DNA of 64,000 nt from Herbidospora mongoliensis. GTDB lineage: Bacteria > Actinomycetota > Actinomycetes > Streptosporangiales > Streptosporangiaceae. Below, piece by piece: positions 8,385 through 16,818 of the stretch. A model generated the notes under the pieces. The model had not been told where the DNA came from. It saw nothing but the letters and a program-made list of their open reading frames with translations, and searched no databases. Every line of letters starts with the position of its first letter. Position 1 is the first letter of the stretch. The position numbers and the translations under genes were made by a program. Location: assembly GCF_001570545.1 (NCBI RefSeq), contig NZ_BBXD01000016.1:330376-394375 (forward strand), in the 5' to 3' direction.

Positions 8385-9353
8385 TCACTGTTCCGTCCCT
8401 GTTCCGTGAGAGATGAGACGCGGGCGGAACAGCCGGTCGTCGATCGCTTTGCGCGCTCGGTCGTGGGAGCCGGGCATCAGGTGAGCGTAGACACGGAGGG
8501 TGAAGCCGGGGTTTGCGTGGCCGAGGTACTCGGCGAGTTCCTTGACGGAGACCGCGCCGACGAGCATCACGCTCGCGTAGTAGTGGCGGAGTTGGTGAAG
8601 GCCCTCTTTGCGTGATGTCGTGAAACGCGTCCGGCTGTTGGCGTCCTTTGCCGGCGCGGGGATGACACCCACAGCCACCAAGGCGGGTTTCCAGATCAGT
8701 TCGCTGTAGACCCGAGCTCTGATGAACCGGTCGTCGGTCCACTGGACGAGCAGATTGTGGGTCTGCACCTTGCCGTTGAGCTTCTCCCAGGGCGGAGAGC
8801 AGGTCAGCGGCGGGAAGGCCGCCACATGACGTCTGATCGCTTCGGCGGTCCATTCCGGCAGGGGAACGACGCGCTCACGGTCGTTCTTCGGCAAGGCGAA
8901 AATGTGTTCGCTGCCCAGCTTCTTGATCTGTCGCCGGACATGGAGCACGCCCGCCACCTTGCTGACGCTGAGATCGCCTTGGCGTATCGCATTGAGCACA
9001 GTCGACGGCATCGATTCATTGTCGACCCGAATATATACGCCGGTTTCTGGGAGGGAGCCGTTGAGGAATGCTTGTAGCGCGTCAATTTCTTCGTTTTCGC
9101 AGGTCCAGCGATGCTCTGGCTTATCTTCGAAGTTGTATCCGCCTCGCGTTTGGCGGGATGCGAATTGCTCAACGGTAAAGCTCAATTTTTTTAGTTCGCC
9201 AGTTTCCTTGTCGCCCCTCCCGATGATTTTGGCTGCTTTCCATGCCCGGGGGCATTTTTTGACTTCCAGGGTCTCGGAAAAGAGGAGATTCGGGTGGTCG
9301 ATGTCGTTGTTGATGCGAACTCGGAAGGCTCTTTCGGCCTCCTCTTGATCCAA
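8385..9353 (-). CDS. Chimeric tyrosine recombinase (integrase catalytic half with foreign N-terminus)
   Basis: 322 residues. The C-terminal half (about 125-322) is a phage-type tyrosine recombinase: possible Arg I in A-I-R-Q-G-D-L, V-L-H-V-R-R-Q-I, the beta-hairpin Lys in L-P-K-N-D-R-E-R-V-V-P-L-P, H-Q-L-R-H-Y-Y-A-S (HxxR), L-G-H-A-N-P and the nucleophile in L-R-V-Y-A-H-L-M-P. The first ~120 residues are not the usual SAM-like core-binding domain. They contain W-T-C-E-N-E-E-I-D-A-L-Q-A-F-L-N, loosely like the N-terminal region of Shedu/DUF4263 proteins (weak). DNA for this half is clearly AT-richer than its surroundings. Likely a recombination-made fusion, probably inactive for integration, marking the left edge of the island. 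Confidence 0.75.
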   Translation of the reverse strand: MDQEEAERAFRVRINNDIDHPNLLFSETLEVKKCPRAWKAAKIIGRGDKETGELKKLSFTVEQFASRQTRGGYNFEDKPEHRWTCENEEIDALQAFLNGSLPETGVYIRVDNESMPSTVLNAIRQGDLSVSKVAGVLHVRRQIKKLGSEHIFALPKNDRERVVPLPEWTAEAIRRHVAAFPPLTCSPPWEKLNGKVQTHNLLVQWTDDRFIRARVYSELIWKPALVAVGVIPAPAKDANSRTRFTTSRKEGLHQLRHYYASVMLVGAVSVKELAEYLGHANPGFTLRVYAHLMPGSHDRARKAIDDRLFRPRLISHGTGTEQ

Positions 9354-9440
9354 GCCGCAAGAGTATAGATGTGGTGTGCGTCAGCGTACAAATCGTTTTA
9401 AATTGCATAAACGGGTACCAGTCGGGTGTCGAGTAGATGG

Positions 9441-9600
9441 TTAGTTCGGCCGCCAGTGGCAGATCTGCTTGGAGGCGGGCCTCGCGCCTATGCGTTTGTA
9501 GAACCGTCGTGCCGCCATGTTGGCTTCGCCTACGGCGAGTGTGTGGAGCAGACTGCGAAGGTAACGGCTTCGCCGGGGGGCATCTCGGATAGTCGGTGTG
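9441..9600 (-). pseudogene. Remnant of a GNAT acetyltransferase C-terminus
   Basis: Translation of the minus strand from about 9600 to the TAA at 9441-9443 gives a continuous string that looks like the end of a GNAT domain: L-R-S-L-L-H-T-L-A-V, then G-E-A-N-M-A-A-R-R-F-Y-K-R-I-G-A-R-P, matching the usual N-x-x-A-x-x-(F/L)-Y-x-(K/R)-x-G motif before the last strand. No start codon or acetyl-CoA-binding R-G-x-G-x-G/A is present. The rest of 9354-9672 is locally AT-rich next to the integrase and holds no intact gene. Confidence 0.5.
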
Positions 9601-9672
9601 GCGGCGCTCGCTCGGCAATAGGGCAGGCGGGGACGTCGCTCATCAGAACCTCTGATGGTGTGCGGGCGTGGG

Positions 9673-10881
<1,209 letters not shown>

Positions 10882-10889
10882 CGTCACCC

Positions 10890-11305
10890 CTCTGCTACTC
10901 AGCGCGCAGCTTGTCGGGAGGTATGCAAGATCTAAGACCGAAAGCCTGAACGTGGTTCATCACCTGGCACTGGGCTTCGCCTTTGGCCTTGGGCGCAGCT
11001 TCGCATCGTGCAGCTACCCGAATGTCATTGTGCCGCTTGCGTCCGCGAAGCTCCTCCAATGCGGTCCCGGCTGCAAGATCACGGGTAATGATCGCGCCCT
11101 TGCCGTCAAGGGCTCGTACGTTTACGGCCGCACTCGCAAGGTTGCCGTCCTCACAGCAGAGATCTGGACGATGGCGTAGCGCGATCCCGTGACTAGTCTT
11201 CGGGACGCCTCGCCAAGAGCCCCAAGGTGGGTGGCTTGCGCCCTACAGATCATCTACATTGACGAAAGTAAAAATAGATATATGCCGATCTGACAGTGAG
11301 GGATT
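10890..11305. other. Gap without a supported gene
   Basis: On the minus strand a frame without an obvious start runs from about 11230 to the TAG at 10895-10897, with plausible protein-like content (A-V-N-V-R-A-L-D-G-K-G, L-E-E-L-R-G-R-K-R), but I recognise no family and no ribosome binding site. It may be a gene remnant upstream of chrA. Plus-strand ORFs here look random. Confidence 0.4.
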
Positions 11306-11309
11306 CTGG

Positions 11310-12293
11310 GTGTTAGCCGACTCGTTCGGGCGAGTGGCGACCGACTTCCGTGTGTCGCTCACCGATCGCTGCAACCTTCGCTGCACCTACTGCATGCCCC
11401 CCGAGGGGCTCGAATGGCTCGCCACGCCGGAGCTCCTAACGGTTGAGGAGATCGTTCGGCTCGTGCGTATCGGAGTCGAGGTGCTGGGGATCCGTGAGGT
11501 GCGCTACACAGGCGGGGAACCGCTGCTCCGGCGCGAGCTCGTAGAGATCGTCAAGCGCACGTCCGCCTTCGGCGTTGAGATCTCGCTGACCACCAACGGC
11601 ATCGGGCTTTCCCGCCTGGCCCAATCGCTGGCCGACGCTGGACTCGCCCGCGTCAACGTCTCCCTCGACACCTTGGATCGCGAGACATTCATCAAGCTCG
11701 CCCACCGCGACCGACTGGTCGATGTCCTAGACGGACTTTCCGCAGCTGCCCGAGCAGGGATAACGCCAATCAAGGTGAACTCCGTGCTCATGCGCGGGGT
11801 GAACGATCACGAGGCGGTGCCGTTGTTGCGGTACTGCCTGGACAGGAACTACGAGCTCCGCTTCATCGAACAGATGCCCCTCGATGCTCAGCACGGATGG
11901 ACTCGCGAGGAGATGGTCACGGCGGACGAGACGCTCGCCCGTCTCGGTTCGGAGTTCTCCCTGTCGGAGTCCGACCCGCGAGATCGAGGCTCGGCGCCGG
12001 CGGAGCAGTTCCTCGTCGACGGAGGCCCGGCCAGCGTGGGCGTGATCGGGTCAGTTAGTCGGCCGTTCTGCGGCACCTGTGATCGCGTGCGGTTGACGGC
12101 CGACGGCCAGATCCGCAACTGCCTGTTCGCGATGGGGGAGACCGACCTTCGAAGCGCTCTCCGCGCCGGAGCCACCGACGCTGAGTTAGCTGATTTGTGG
12201 ATCACGGCTGTACGCGGCAAACGGCCTGGCCACGGCATCGATGATCCGACGTTCCTTCAGCCTGCCCGCCCGATGTCCGCGATCGGCGGCTGA
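11310..12293 (+). CDS. moaA: GTP 3',8-cyclase MoaA (molybdenum cofactor biosynthesis)
   Basis: 327 residues from GTG 11310, chosen because V-L-A-D-S-F-G-R-V-A-T-D is the standard MoaA start and GAGGG lies 8 bp upstream; an in-frame ATG at 11259 would add an unrelated leader. Radical-SAM enzyme that with MoaC turns GTP into cyclic pyranopterin. Shows C-N-L-R-C-T-Y-C-M-P (SAM [4Fe-4S]), Y-T-G-G-E-P-L-L-R, and the C-terminal cluster P-F-C-G-T-C-D-R-V-R-L plus C-L-F. It ends 5 bp before moaE. An extra copy here presumably supports the molybdoenzyme at 21.8-24.3 kb. Confidence 0.95.
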   Translation: MLADSFGRVATDFRVSLTDRCNLRCTYCMPPEGLEWLATPELLTVEEIVRLVRIGVEVLGIREVRYTGGEPLLRRELVEIVKRTSAFGVEISLTTNGIGLSRLAQSLADAGLARVNVSLDTLDRETFIKLAHRDRLVDVLDGLSAAARAGITPIKVNSVLMRGVNDHEAVPLLRYCLDRNYELRFIEQMPLDAQHGWTREEMVTADETLARLGSEFSLSESDPRDRGSAPAEQFLVDGGPASVGVIGSVSRPFCGTCDRVRLTADGQIRNCLFAMGETDLRSALRAGATDAELADLWITAVRGKRPGHGIDDPTFLQPARPMSAIGG

Positions 12294-12298
12294 TCTCT

Positions 12299-12722
12299 GT
12301 GGACGCGATCCGATTGCTCGCGATCCGGGACGTCCCGTTGTCCGTCGACGAGGTCTTCGCCTCCGTATCGGATCATGCGGCTTGGAGGAACCGCTCTGTT
12401 CGTGGGGACCGTCCGGAGTGAAGACGAAGGCAGGTCCGTGACGGAGTTGTCGTACTCGGCACATCCAACCGCTGAGGAACAACTGCGACGCGTGGCGGAG
12501 CAGGTCGCCGCCGACTTCTCGTTGATCGCTCTGTCGGCGGTCCACCGTGTCGGTGACTTGGCCCTTGGCGAGATCGCGGTGATCGTGGCGGTGGCGAGCG
12601 CGCATCGTCAGGAGGCGTTCGCCGCCTCCCGGCGGCTCATCGATGACCTGAAGCACGAGGTGCCTATCTGGAAGCACCAGCGATTCACCGACGGTGAAGT
12701 CGAGTGGGTAGGCACCTGCTGA
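12299..12722 (+). pseudogene. moaE: moaE, molybdopterin synthase large subunit, with a +1 frameshift
   Basis: Reading from GTG 12299 gives the normal MoaE beginning (I-R-L-L-A-I-R-D-V-P-L-S-V-D-E-V, S-V-S-D-H-A-A). The rest (G-G-T-A-L-F-V-G-T-V-R, S-Y-S-A-H-P, V-H-R-V-G, L-K-H-E-V-P-I-W-K) is in the next frame. Dropping one T of the TT at 12382-12383 joins H-A-A directly to G-G-T-A-L. So there is a single-base insertion, either a true mutation or a sequencing error. An ATG at 12375 could still start a 115-aa protein lacking only the first ~28 residues. MoaE transfers sulfur from MoaD to make molybdopterin. Confidence 0.8.
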
Positions 12723-12724
12723 CG

Positions 12725-13417
12725 TCACGGCTCCAGCTGACGGGAGCGGTGCCTTTCAAGTGCGGGCGCCGATCGAGGGCTCCGACGTTCGATCAGGATG
12801 ACGTCACGCCAGACCCCGCGGTGGCAGCCGACGCGTTCTCTCGTGCCCAGACGGCGGAAGCCGACCGACTCGTGAAGGGTCAGGCTGGCGGTGTTCTCTG
12901 GAAACACGCCTGACTGCACCGTCCAATATCCGAGATCTTCGCTGGCGGTGAGAAGCGTCCTCAGCAACGCCCTGCCGATGCCCAGTCCTTGACGTCCGGG
13001 ATGCACGTAGACGCTGTGTTCCACGACGCCGGAGTACACCGGCCGGGATGACGTTGCGGAGACGGCGATCCAGCCGGTCACCTCGTCCGTCACGGCATCG
13101 GCGGCGACGTACCTCAGAACCGGCAGCCGGGAGGTGCTGAACTGCTCCCACGGCGGTGCGCTGGTCTCGAAGCTGGCGTTGCCGCTGTCCAGACCGGCCT
13201 GGTAGATGCTGAGGATCTGGCCAGAGTCGCGGTCCTGCATCGGGCGGATATGCATGCCGGCACCGATCCATGGCTTATGGGCAGTGGCCCGGCCCGGGGT
13301 GAACTCAAGGTCGATGAAGCCCGCCTTGTGGAGTTCATGCGCCGAAGGGATGTCGGTGGTTATCACGAGCTGGCCGCCAGGAGGCAAGGCGTGGAACGCG
13401 TCGTGGACGGCGGTCAT
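12725..13417 (-). CDS. ArsN-like GNAT acetyltransferase with N-terminal extension
   Basis: 230 residues, start ATG at 13417 overlapping the arsR stop (ATGA). Residues ~55-220 form a phosphinothricin/arsinothricin-acetyltransferase-type GNAT domain: M-H-I-R-P-M-Q-D-R-D, N-A-S-F-E-T, Y-V-H-P-G-R-Q-G-L-G-I-G-R-A-L-L (acetyl-CoA loop), G-V-F-P-E-N-T-A-S-L-T-L-H-E-S-V-G-F-R-R-L-G, and H-R-G-V-W-R-D-V-I-L. ArsN proteins acetylate the amino group of glutamate-like organoarsenicals. Residues 1-53 (L-P-P-G-G-Q-L-V-I-T-T-D, H-K-A-G-F) resemble a TusA-like or methyltransferase-C-terminal fold and are not usual in ArsN; an internal ATG (M-H-I-R-P-M) is the alternative start. Confidence 0.85.
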   Translation of the reverse strand: MTAVHDAFHALPPGGQLVITTDIPSAHELHKAGFIDLEFTPGRATAHKPWIGAGMHIRPMQDRDSGQILSIYQAGLDSGNASFETSAPPWEQFSTSRLPVLRYVAADAVTDEVTGWIAVSATSSRPVYSGVVEHSVYVHPGRQGLGIGRALLRTLLTASEDLGYWTVQSGVFPENTASLTLHESVGFRRLGTRERVGCHRGVWRDVILIERRSPRSAPALERHRSRQLEP

Positions 13418-13752
13418 GAGCAGCCAGATGTGTCAGGTGCCGGACGATTGCCCATCACAATGTCCGCCGCCATCGGGAAGCAGTTCAGCCAGCGCTCATT
13501 GATCCGATACAGGCGGGTGGTGCCTTGCGGTTCGACCACGACGAAACGTACTTCGGAGAGCAGCCTCAGATGGTGGGACACCGTCGGTTGCCCCACCCCC
13601 GATGCGGCTACGACCTCATTAACCGTCATGGGCCCATGGCGCCGGGCGAGGAGAGACACGATCTGAAGGCGCGTCGGATCAGACAGCACCTTGAACCAGG
13701 TCGCGTACTCCTCGGCCTCGGCTCGCGATAGTTGATCTGCGTTCTCTTCCAT
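13414..13752 (-). CDS. arsR: ArsR family repressor
   Basis: 112 residues. Winged-helix ArsR: W-F-K-V-L-S-D-P-T-R-L-Q-I-V-S-L-L-A, recognition helix G-V-G-Q-P-T-V-S-H-H-L-R-L-L. It lacks the E-x-C-V-C-D motif of most ArsR copies here; the Cys present are in N-C-F-P and a C-terminal S-G-C-S, so its As(III) site, if any, differs. It sits downstream of arsC and upstream of the ArsN-like gene, overlapping that by 4 bp. A 23-bp palindrome covers its start codon, so it probably autoregulates an internal promoter. Confidence 0.9.
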   Translation of the reverse strand: MEENADQLSRAEAEEYATWFKVLSDPTRLQIVSLLARRHGPMTVNEVVAASGVGQPTVSHHLRLLSEVRFVVVEPQGTTRLYRINERWLNCFPMAADIVMGNRPAPDTSGCS

Positions 13753-13773
13753 CGAACATCGACGATATTCGAT
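13751..13773. promoter_or_regulatory. ArsR operator (ATCGAA-type palindrome) over the start of arsR
   Basis: 11-bp arms ATCGAACATCG / CGATATTCGAT around one central base, with one mismatch. It overlaps the start codon at 13750-13752. The outer ATCGAA/TTCGAT arms resemble the half-sites found before the peptide operon (33893) and the methyltransferase (47057). Confidence 0.65.
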
Positions 13774-13793
13774 TGAGTGGTGCTCTGAAAGGG

Positions 13794-14201
13794 TCAGTCG
13801 GCCGCGGGCAGAAGCTCTGCGATGAGCTTTTCGACGCGGGTACGGATCTCGTCGCGGATTTCTCGTACGGCTTCGATGCCCTTCCCGCTCGGGTCGTCGA
13901 GCGACCAGTCCTCGTAGCGTTTGCCGGGGAAGATGGGGCAGACGTCGCCGCAGCCCATGGTGATGACGGCGTCGGAGGCCTCCACGGAGTCGACCGTGAG
14001 GATCTTGGGCTGCTGGTTGGAGATGTCGATGCCGACCTCACGCATCGCCTCGACCGCGACGGAATTGATGCTGTCGGCGGGGGCTGATCCGGCCGACCTG
14101 ACCTCGATCCGGTCACCGGCTAGGTAGGTCAGCCATCCGGCGGCCATCTGGGAACGTCCGGCGTTGTGTACACACACGAAAAGGACGCTGGGCATGTTCA
14201 T
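13794..14201 (-). CDS. arsC: Arsenate reductase ArsC (low-MW phosphatase fold)
   Basis: 135 residues from the ATG at 14201, which overlaps the ACR3 stop (ATGA). P-loop V-C-V-H-N-A-G-R-S-Q-M at the N-terminus (CX5R nucleophile), then G-S-A-P-A-D-S-I-N, and M-G-C-G-D-V-C-P-I-F-P-G with the Cys pair typical of actinobacterial and thioredoxin-linked enzymes. Reduces As(V) to As(III), probably with mycothiol or thioredoxin; the product leaves through the adjacent ACR3. Part of the minus-strand operon arsR-acr3-arsC-(arsR-arsN). Confidence 0.95.
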   Translation of the reverse strand: MNMPSVLFVCVHNAGRSQMAAGWLTYLAGDRIEVRSAGSAPADSINSVAVEAMREVGIDISNQQPKILTVDSVEASDAVITMGCGDVCPIFPGKRYEDWSLDDPSGKGIEAVREIRDEIRTRVEKLIAELLPAAD

Positions 14202-15289
14202 GATCCTTGCTGATAGAAACGGCGGCGTGCCCACAGGGACACGTACACGAGGCCGACCAAAACGGGGACCTCGATCAGCGGGCCGACCACCCCGGCGAGG
14301 GCCTGGCCCGAGGTGACGCCGAAGACGCCGATGGCGACGGCGATGGCGAGTTCGAAGTTGTTGCCCGCGCCGGTGAAGGCGAGGGTGGCGGTTCTCTCGT
14401 ACGGCAGGCCGATGCTCTTGCCGAGTGCGAAGCCTCCGGCCCAGACGATGGCGAAGTAGGCCAGCAGGGGCAGGGCGATCCGGGCCACGTCGCCGGGCTG
14501 CGAGGTGATCGTGGCGCCCTGGAGGGCGAACAGGATCACGATGGTGAACAGCAGGCCGTACAGGGCGATGGGACCGATCTTCGGCAGGAATCGTGACTCG
14601 TACCAGTCGCGGCCTCGGGCGCGCTCGCCGATCTTGCGGGTCAGGTATCCCGCCACGAGAGGGATTCCGAGGAAGATCAGGACGCTGCGGGCGATGTCCC
14701 AGGTAGAGACATCAAGCGCCGTTTGGGGCAGGCCGAGCCAGCCGGGGAGCACTTCGAGGTAGAACCAGCCGAGTCCGGCGAAGGCGATCACCTGGAAGAT
14801 CGAGTTCAGGGCCACGAGCACGGCTGCGGCTTCTCGGTCGCCGCAGGCGAGATCGTTCCAGATCAGCACCATCGCGATGCAGCGGGCCAGGCCGACGATG
14901 ATCAGGCCGGTGCGGTACTCCGGCAGGTCGGGCAGGAAGATCCAGGCCAGCGCGAACATGACGGCCGGGCCGGCGATCCAGTTGATGACCAGGGACGCGA
15001 TGAGAAGCCGCCGGTCGCCGGTGACGGTGTCGAGGCGGTCGTAGCGCACCTTGGCCAGGACGGGATACATCATCAGAAGCAGACCCAGGGCGATCGGCAG
15101 GGAGACCTTGCCGATCTGGATCGCGTCGAGGGCGTCGTCCAGTCCGGGAACCAGACGGCCGAGGAGTAGCCCCAGGGCCATCGCGGCGATGATCCACACC
15201 GGAAGGAATCGGTCGAGTGTGGAAAGCCCGCCCATGGGCGGCACGGTGGTGGCGCTCGGCATGGACCGCTTTCGATTGGTGCTGGTCAT
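14198..15289 (-). CDS. acr3: ACR3 family arsenite efflux permease
   Basis: 363 residues, ten hydrophobic spans. Hallmarks: G-L-A-R-C-I-A-M-V-L-I-W-N-D-L-A with the essential Cys of TM4, V-A-L-N-S-I-F-Q, and A-F-T-G-A-G-N-N-F-E-L-A-I-A-V-A-I in TM9. Exports As(III) driven by proton motive force. The start overlaps the upstream arsR by 4 bp and the stop overlaps arsC by 4 bp, so the three are translationally coupled. Confidence 0.97.
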   Translation of the reverse strand: MTSTNRKRSMPSATTVPPMGGLSTLDRFLPVWIIAAMALGLLLGRLVPGLDDALDAIQIGKVSLPIALGLLLMMYPVLAKVRYDRLDTVTGDRRLLIASLVINWIAGPAVMFALAWIFLPDLPEYRTGLIIVGLARCIAMVLIWNDLACGDREAAAVLVALNSIFQVIAFAGLGWFYLEVLPGWLGLPQTALDVSTWDIARSVLIFLGIPLVAGYLTRKIGERARGRDWYESRFLPKIGPIALYGLLFTIVILFALQGATITSQPGDVARIALPLLAYFAIVWAGGFALGKSIGLPYERTATLAFTGAGNNFELAIAVAIGVFGVTSGQALAGVVGPLIEVPVLVGLVYVSLWARRRFYQQGS

Positions 15290-15651
15290 GACGCGGTGGC
15301 GTGTACGCGGGTGAGCAGGGCGTAGAGAGCAGCGCCCTCGGGAGAGGCGCGGTAATAGACCCAGGCGCCGCGTACTTCCGAGGTCAGGAGACCCGCCTCG
15401 TCCATCACATTCAGATGGTGACTGACCGCGAGATCGCCCAGGTCGAGGGCCGCGGTGATGTCGCAGACGCAGGCTTCGCCCTCGGCGTGCGCCAGGACGA
15501 GGCTGAGCATGCGAAGCCGTAGCGGATCAGCAAGGACCTTGAGCCGCCGGGCCAGATGCTCGGCGGCCACGTTCGGTAGGGGCGGGCCCGGCGTGGAGTC
15601 GCCGCATCCGTCTGACGGAAGGATGAGGAGCTCTCGCCAACGTATAGACAC
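15286..15651 (-). CDS. arsR: ArsR family repressor heading the acr3 operon
   Basis: 121 residues if the GTG at 15651 is used. L-K-V-L-A-D-P-L-R-L-R-M-L-S-L-V, E-A-C-V-C-D-I-T (As(III)-binding CVC), L-A-V-S-H-H-L-N-V-M, G-A-W-V-Y-Y. The N-terminal ~25 residues hold G-C-G-D; together with CVC they could make a three-Cys site. The proposed start lies within the operator, so the transcript may be leaderless, or the true start may be a later GTG (15570). Controls arsR-acr3-arsC. Confidence 0.88.
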   Translation of the reverse strand: MSIRWRELLILPSDGCGDSTPGPPLPNVAAEHLARRLKVLADPLRLRMLSLVLAHAEGEACVCDITAALDLGDLAVSHHLNVMDEAGLLTSEVRGAWVYYRASPEGAALYALLTRVHATAS

Positions 15652-15675
15652 ACATCTATCTTTATAGACGTCTAT
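15644..15675. promoter_or_regulatory. Tandem ArsR operators upstream of arsR-acr3-arsC
   Basis: 15664-15675 is a perfect palindrome ATAGACGTCTAT; 15644-15659 is a second copy with arms ATAGA and TCTAT. Same family as sites at 16090, 21470-21539, 47012, 47894 and 51418 (arms TTAGAC/TTGACA and GTCTAA). Confidence 0.75.
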
Positions 15676-15698
15676 CTATTTGTCCAGCGAGCCGCTCG

Positions 15699-16040
15699 TC
15701 ACGGCAGGAGGCCTCGAAGGACGTCAAGGCGTTCTGGGACGATCGCGTACCAGGCCCACTTGCCCCGCTTGTCGCGGGTCAGAAAGCCGGCATCCACGAG
15801 AACCTTCAGGTGGTGACTGATCGTCGGCTGGGTCAGATCGAGCGCCTCCGTTAAGCCGCACACGCAGGCCTCGCTGGACGGACTGCCGCTGATCATGCTC
15901 AGAAGTTGGAGCCGCGTGGGGTCGGCGACGGCCTTGAGCGCGGTCGCCAGCGTCTCGGCCTCCTTGCGGGACAAGGGTTCCCCGACGGTCATCGACACGC
16001 AGTCGTCCGCGATGGATTGATTCCCGTCTATCAGTTCCAT
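15699..16040 (-). CDS. arsR: ArsR family repressor (divergent from arsC2)
   Basis: 113 residues from the ATG at 16040 (M-E-L-I-D-G-N-Q); an upstream frame extension crosses the divergent promoter and is rejected. Core: A-L-K-A-V-A-D-P-T-R-L-Q-L-L-S-M-I, E-A-C-V-C-G-L-T-E-A-L, T-Q-P-T-I-S-H-H-L-K-V-L, K-W-A-W-Y. An N-terminal D-D-C-V plus CVC could bind As(III). Probably represses itself and the divergent reductase through the palindrome at 16090-16107. Confidence 0.92.
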   Translation of the reverse strand: MELIDGNQSIADDCVSMTVGEPLSRKEAETLATALKAVADPTRLQLLSMISGSPSSEACVCGLTEALDLTQPTISHHLKVLVDAGFLTRDKRGKWAWYAIVPERLDVLRGLLP

Positions 16041-16089
16041 GAGGCCAGTGTAGGTAGCTGTACCGGGGCCGGAGGATGTCGTTATATTG

Positions 16090-16107
16090 CATAGACGCTC
16101 ATCTATG
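16090..16107. promoter_or_regulatory. ArsR operator in divergent arsR / arsC2 promoter
   Basis: Perfect 6-bp arms CATAGA and TCTATG with a 6-bp centre, 14 bp before the arsC2 ATG and overlapping a likely -10 (TATATT at 16083). Confidence 0.7.
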
Positions 16108-16120
16108 TGAGGTAGGAACG

Positions 16121-16732
16121 ATGGAAATCCACGACCCCGCTCCGGTGCTGGGACGCATCTCCGCCCGGCTGGTGCCACTCTTCCTCGGTGTCTTCTCGGC
16201 TGAAACCGTCCAGCGCTTCGTCATCGAGTCCCATCGAGCTCTTGCCGAGACGGCCCGCGTGCGCGATCACCTTCCCAACCTGGCTGAGAAGCTGGCCGAG
16301 GAGCGTCTGACCGCGCTCGCCCAAGCCGACGGCCTCATCGCGAAGCAGGTCTACGAGATCCTGTTCGTCTGCACGCGCAACGCCGGCCGATCGCAGCTCG
16401 CCGCCGCGCTGATGGACCACTACGCGGCAGGTCGGGTTCATGTACGGACGGCGGGGACCCGGCCCGCCTCTGAGATTGAACCGGCGGTTGAAATCGTGCT
16501 CGCCGAGCGTGGGCTTGAGATCGCCCGGGAGTTCCCCAAGCCGCTGACGGATGAGGTCGTACGGGCGGCTGACGTGGTGGTGTCGATGGGGTGCGGGGAT
16601 GCCTGCCCGGTCTACCCAGGGCGGCGCTACCTGGAATGGACCCTGCCGGAGATCAGAGAGACGACCATCGCCGTGGTCATGGACCTGATGGTCCGTGACC
16701 TCCTGGACGAACTAGTGCCGTCGCCAGCCTGA
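16121..16732 (+). CDS. Arsenate reductase with N-terminal three-helix-bundle domain
   Basis: 203 residues from the ATG at 16121 (GAGGTAGG upstream). Residues 1-75 are an all-helical dimerisation domain (V-F-S-A-E-T-V-Q-R-F-V-I-E-S-H-R-A-L) found in actinobacterial ArsC proteins. Residues 78-200 are an LMW-phosphatase fold with I-L-F-V-C-T-R-N-A-G-R-S-Q-L (CX5R) and S-M-G-C-G-D-A-C-P-V-Y-P-G. Known relatives reduce arsenate via mycothiol/mycoredoxin. Single gene under the divergent ArsR operator; a second As(V) reductase beside that at 13794. Confidence 0.93.
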   Translation: MEIHDPAPVLGRISARLVPLFLGVFSAETVQRFVIESHRALAETARVRDHLPNLAEKLAEERLTALAQADGLIAKQVYEILFVCTRNAGRSQLAAALMDHYAAGRVHVRTAGTRPASEIEPAVEIVLAERGLEIAREFPKPLTDEVVRAADVVVSMGCGDACPVYPGRRYLEWTLPEIRETTIAVVMDLMVRDLLDELVPSPA

Positions 16733-16818
16733 TTGTCCTATTCATATTTCGTCGGGACTCTCCCATAGCCTTTTCTCAGGAGTCGTGGTGGCTCCGATGT
16801 ATGAGAAAAGGCTTCTTG

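Noticed and set aside
8308..9353. tRNA gene or attL repeat next to the integrase
   Set aside because: No tRNA-like cloverleaf or obvious direct repeat found by eye near 8.3-9.4 kb.
10952..11179. 75-aa plus-strand ORF upstream of moaA
   Set aside because: Composition and lack of RBS suggest chance; the opposite strand looks more protein-like but has no start.
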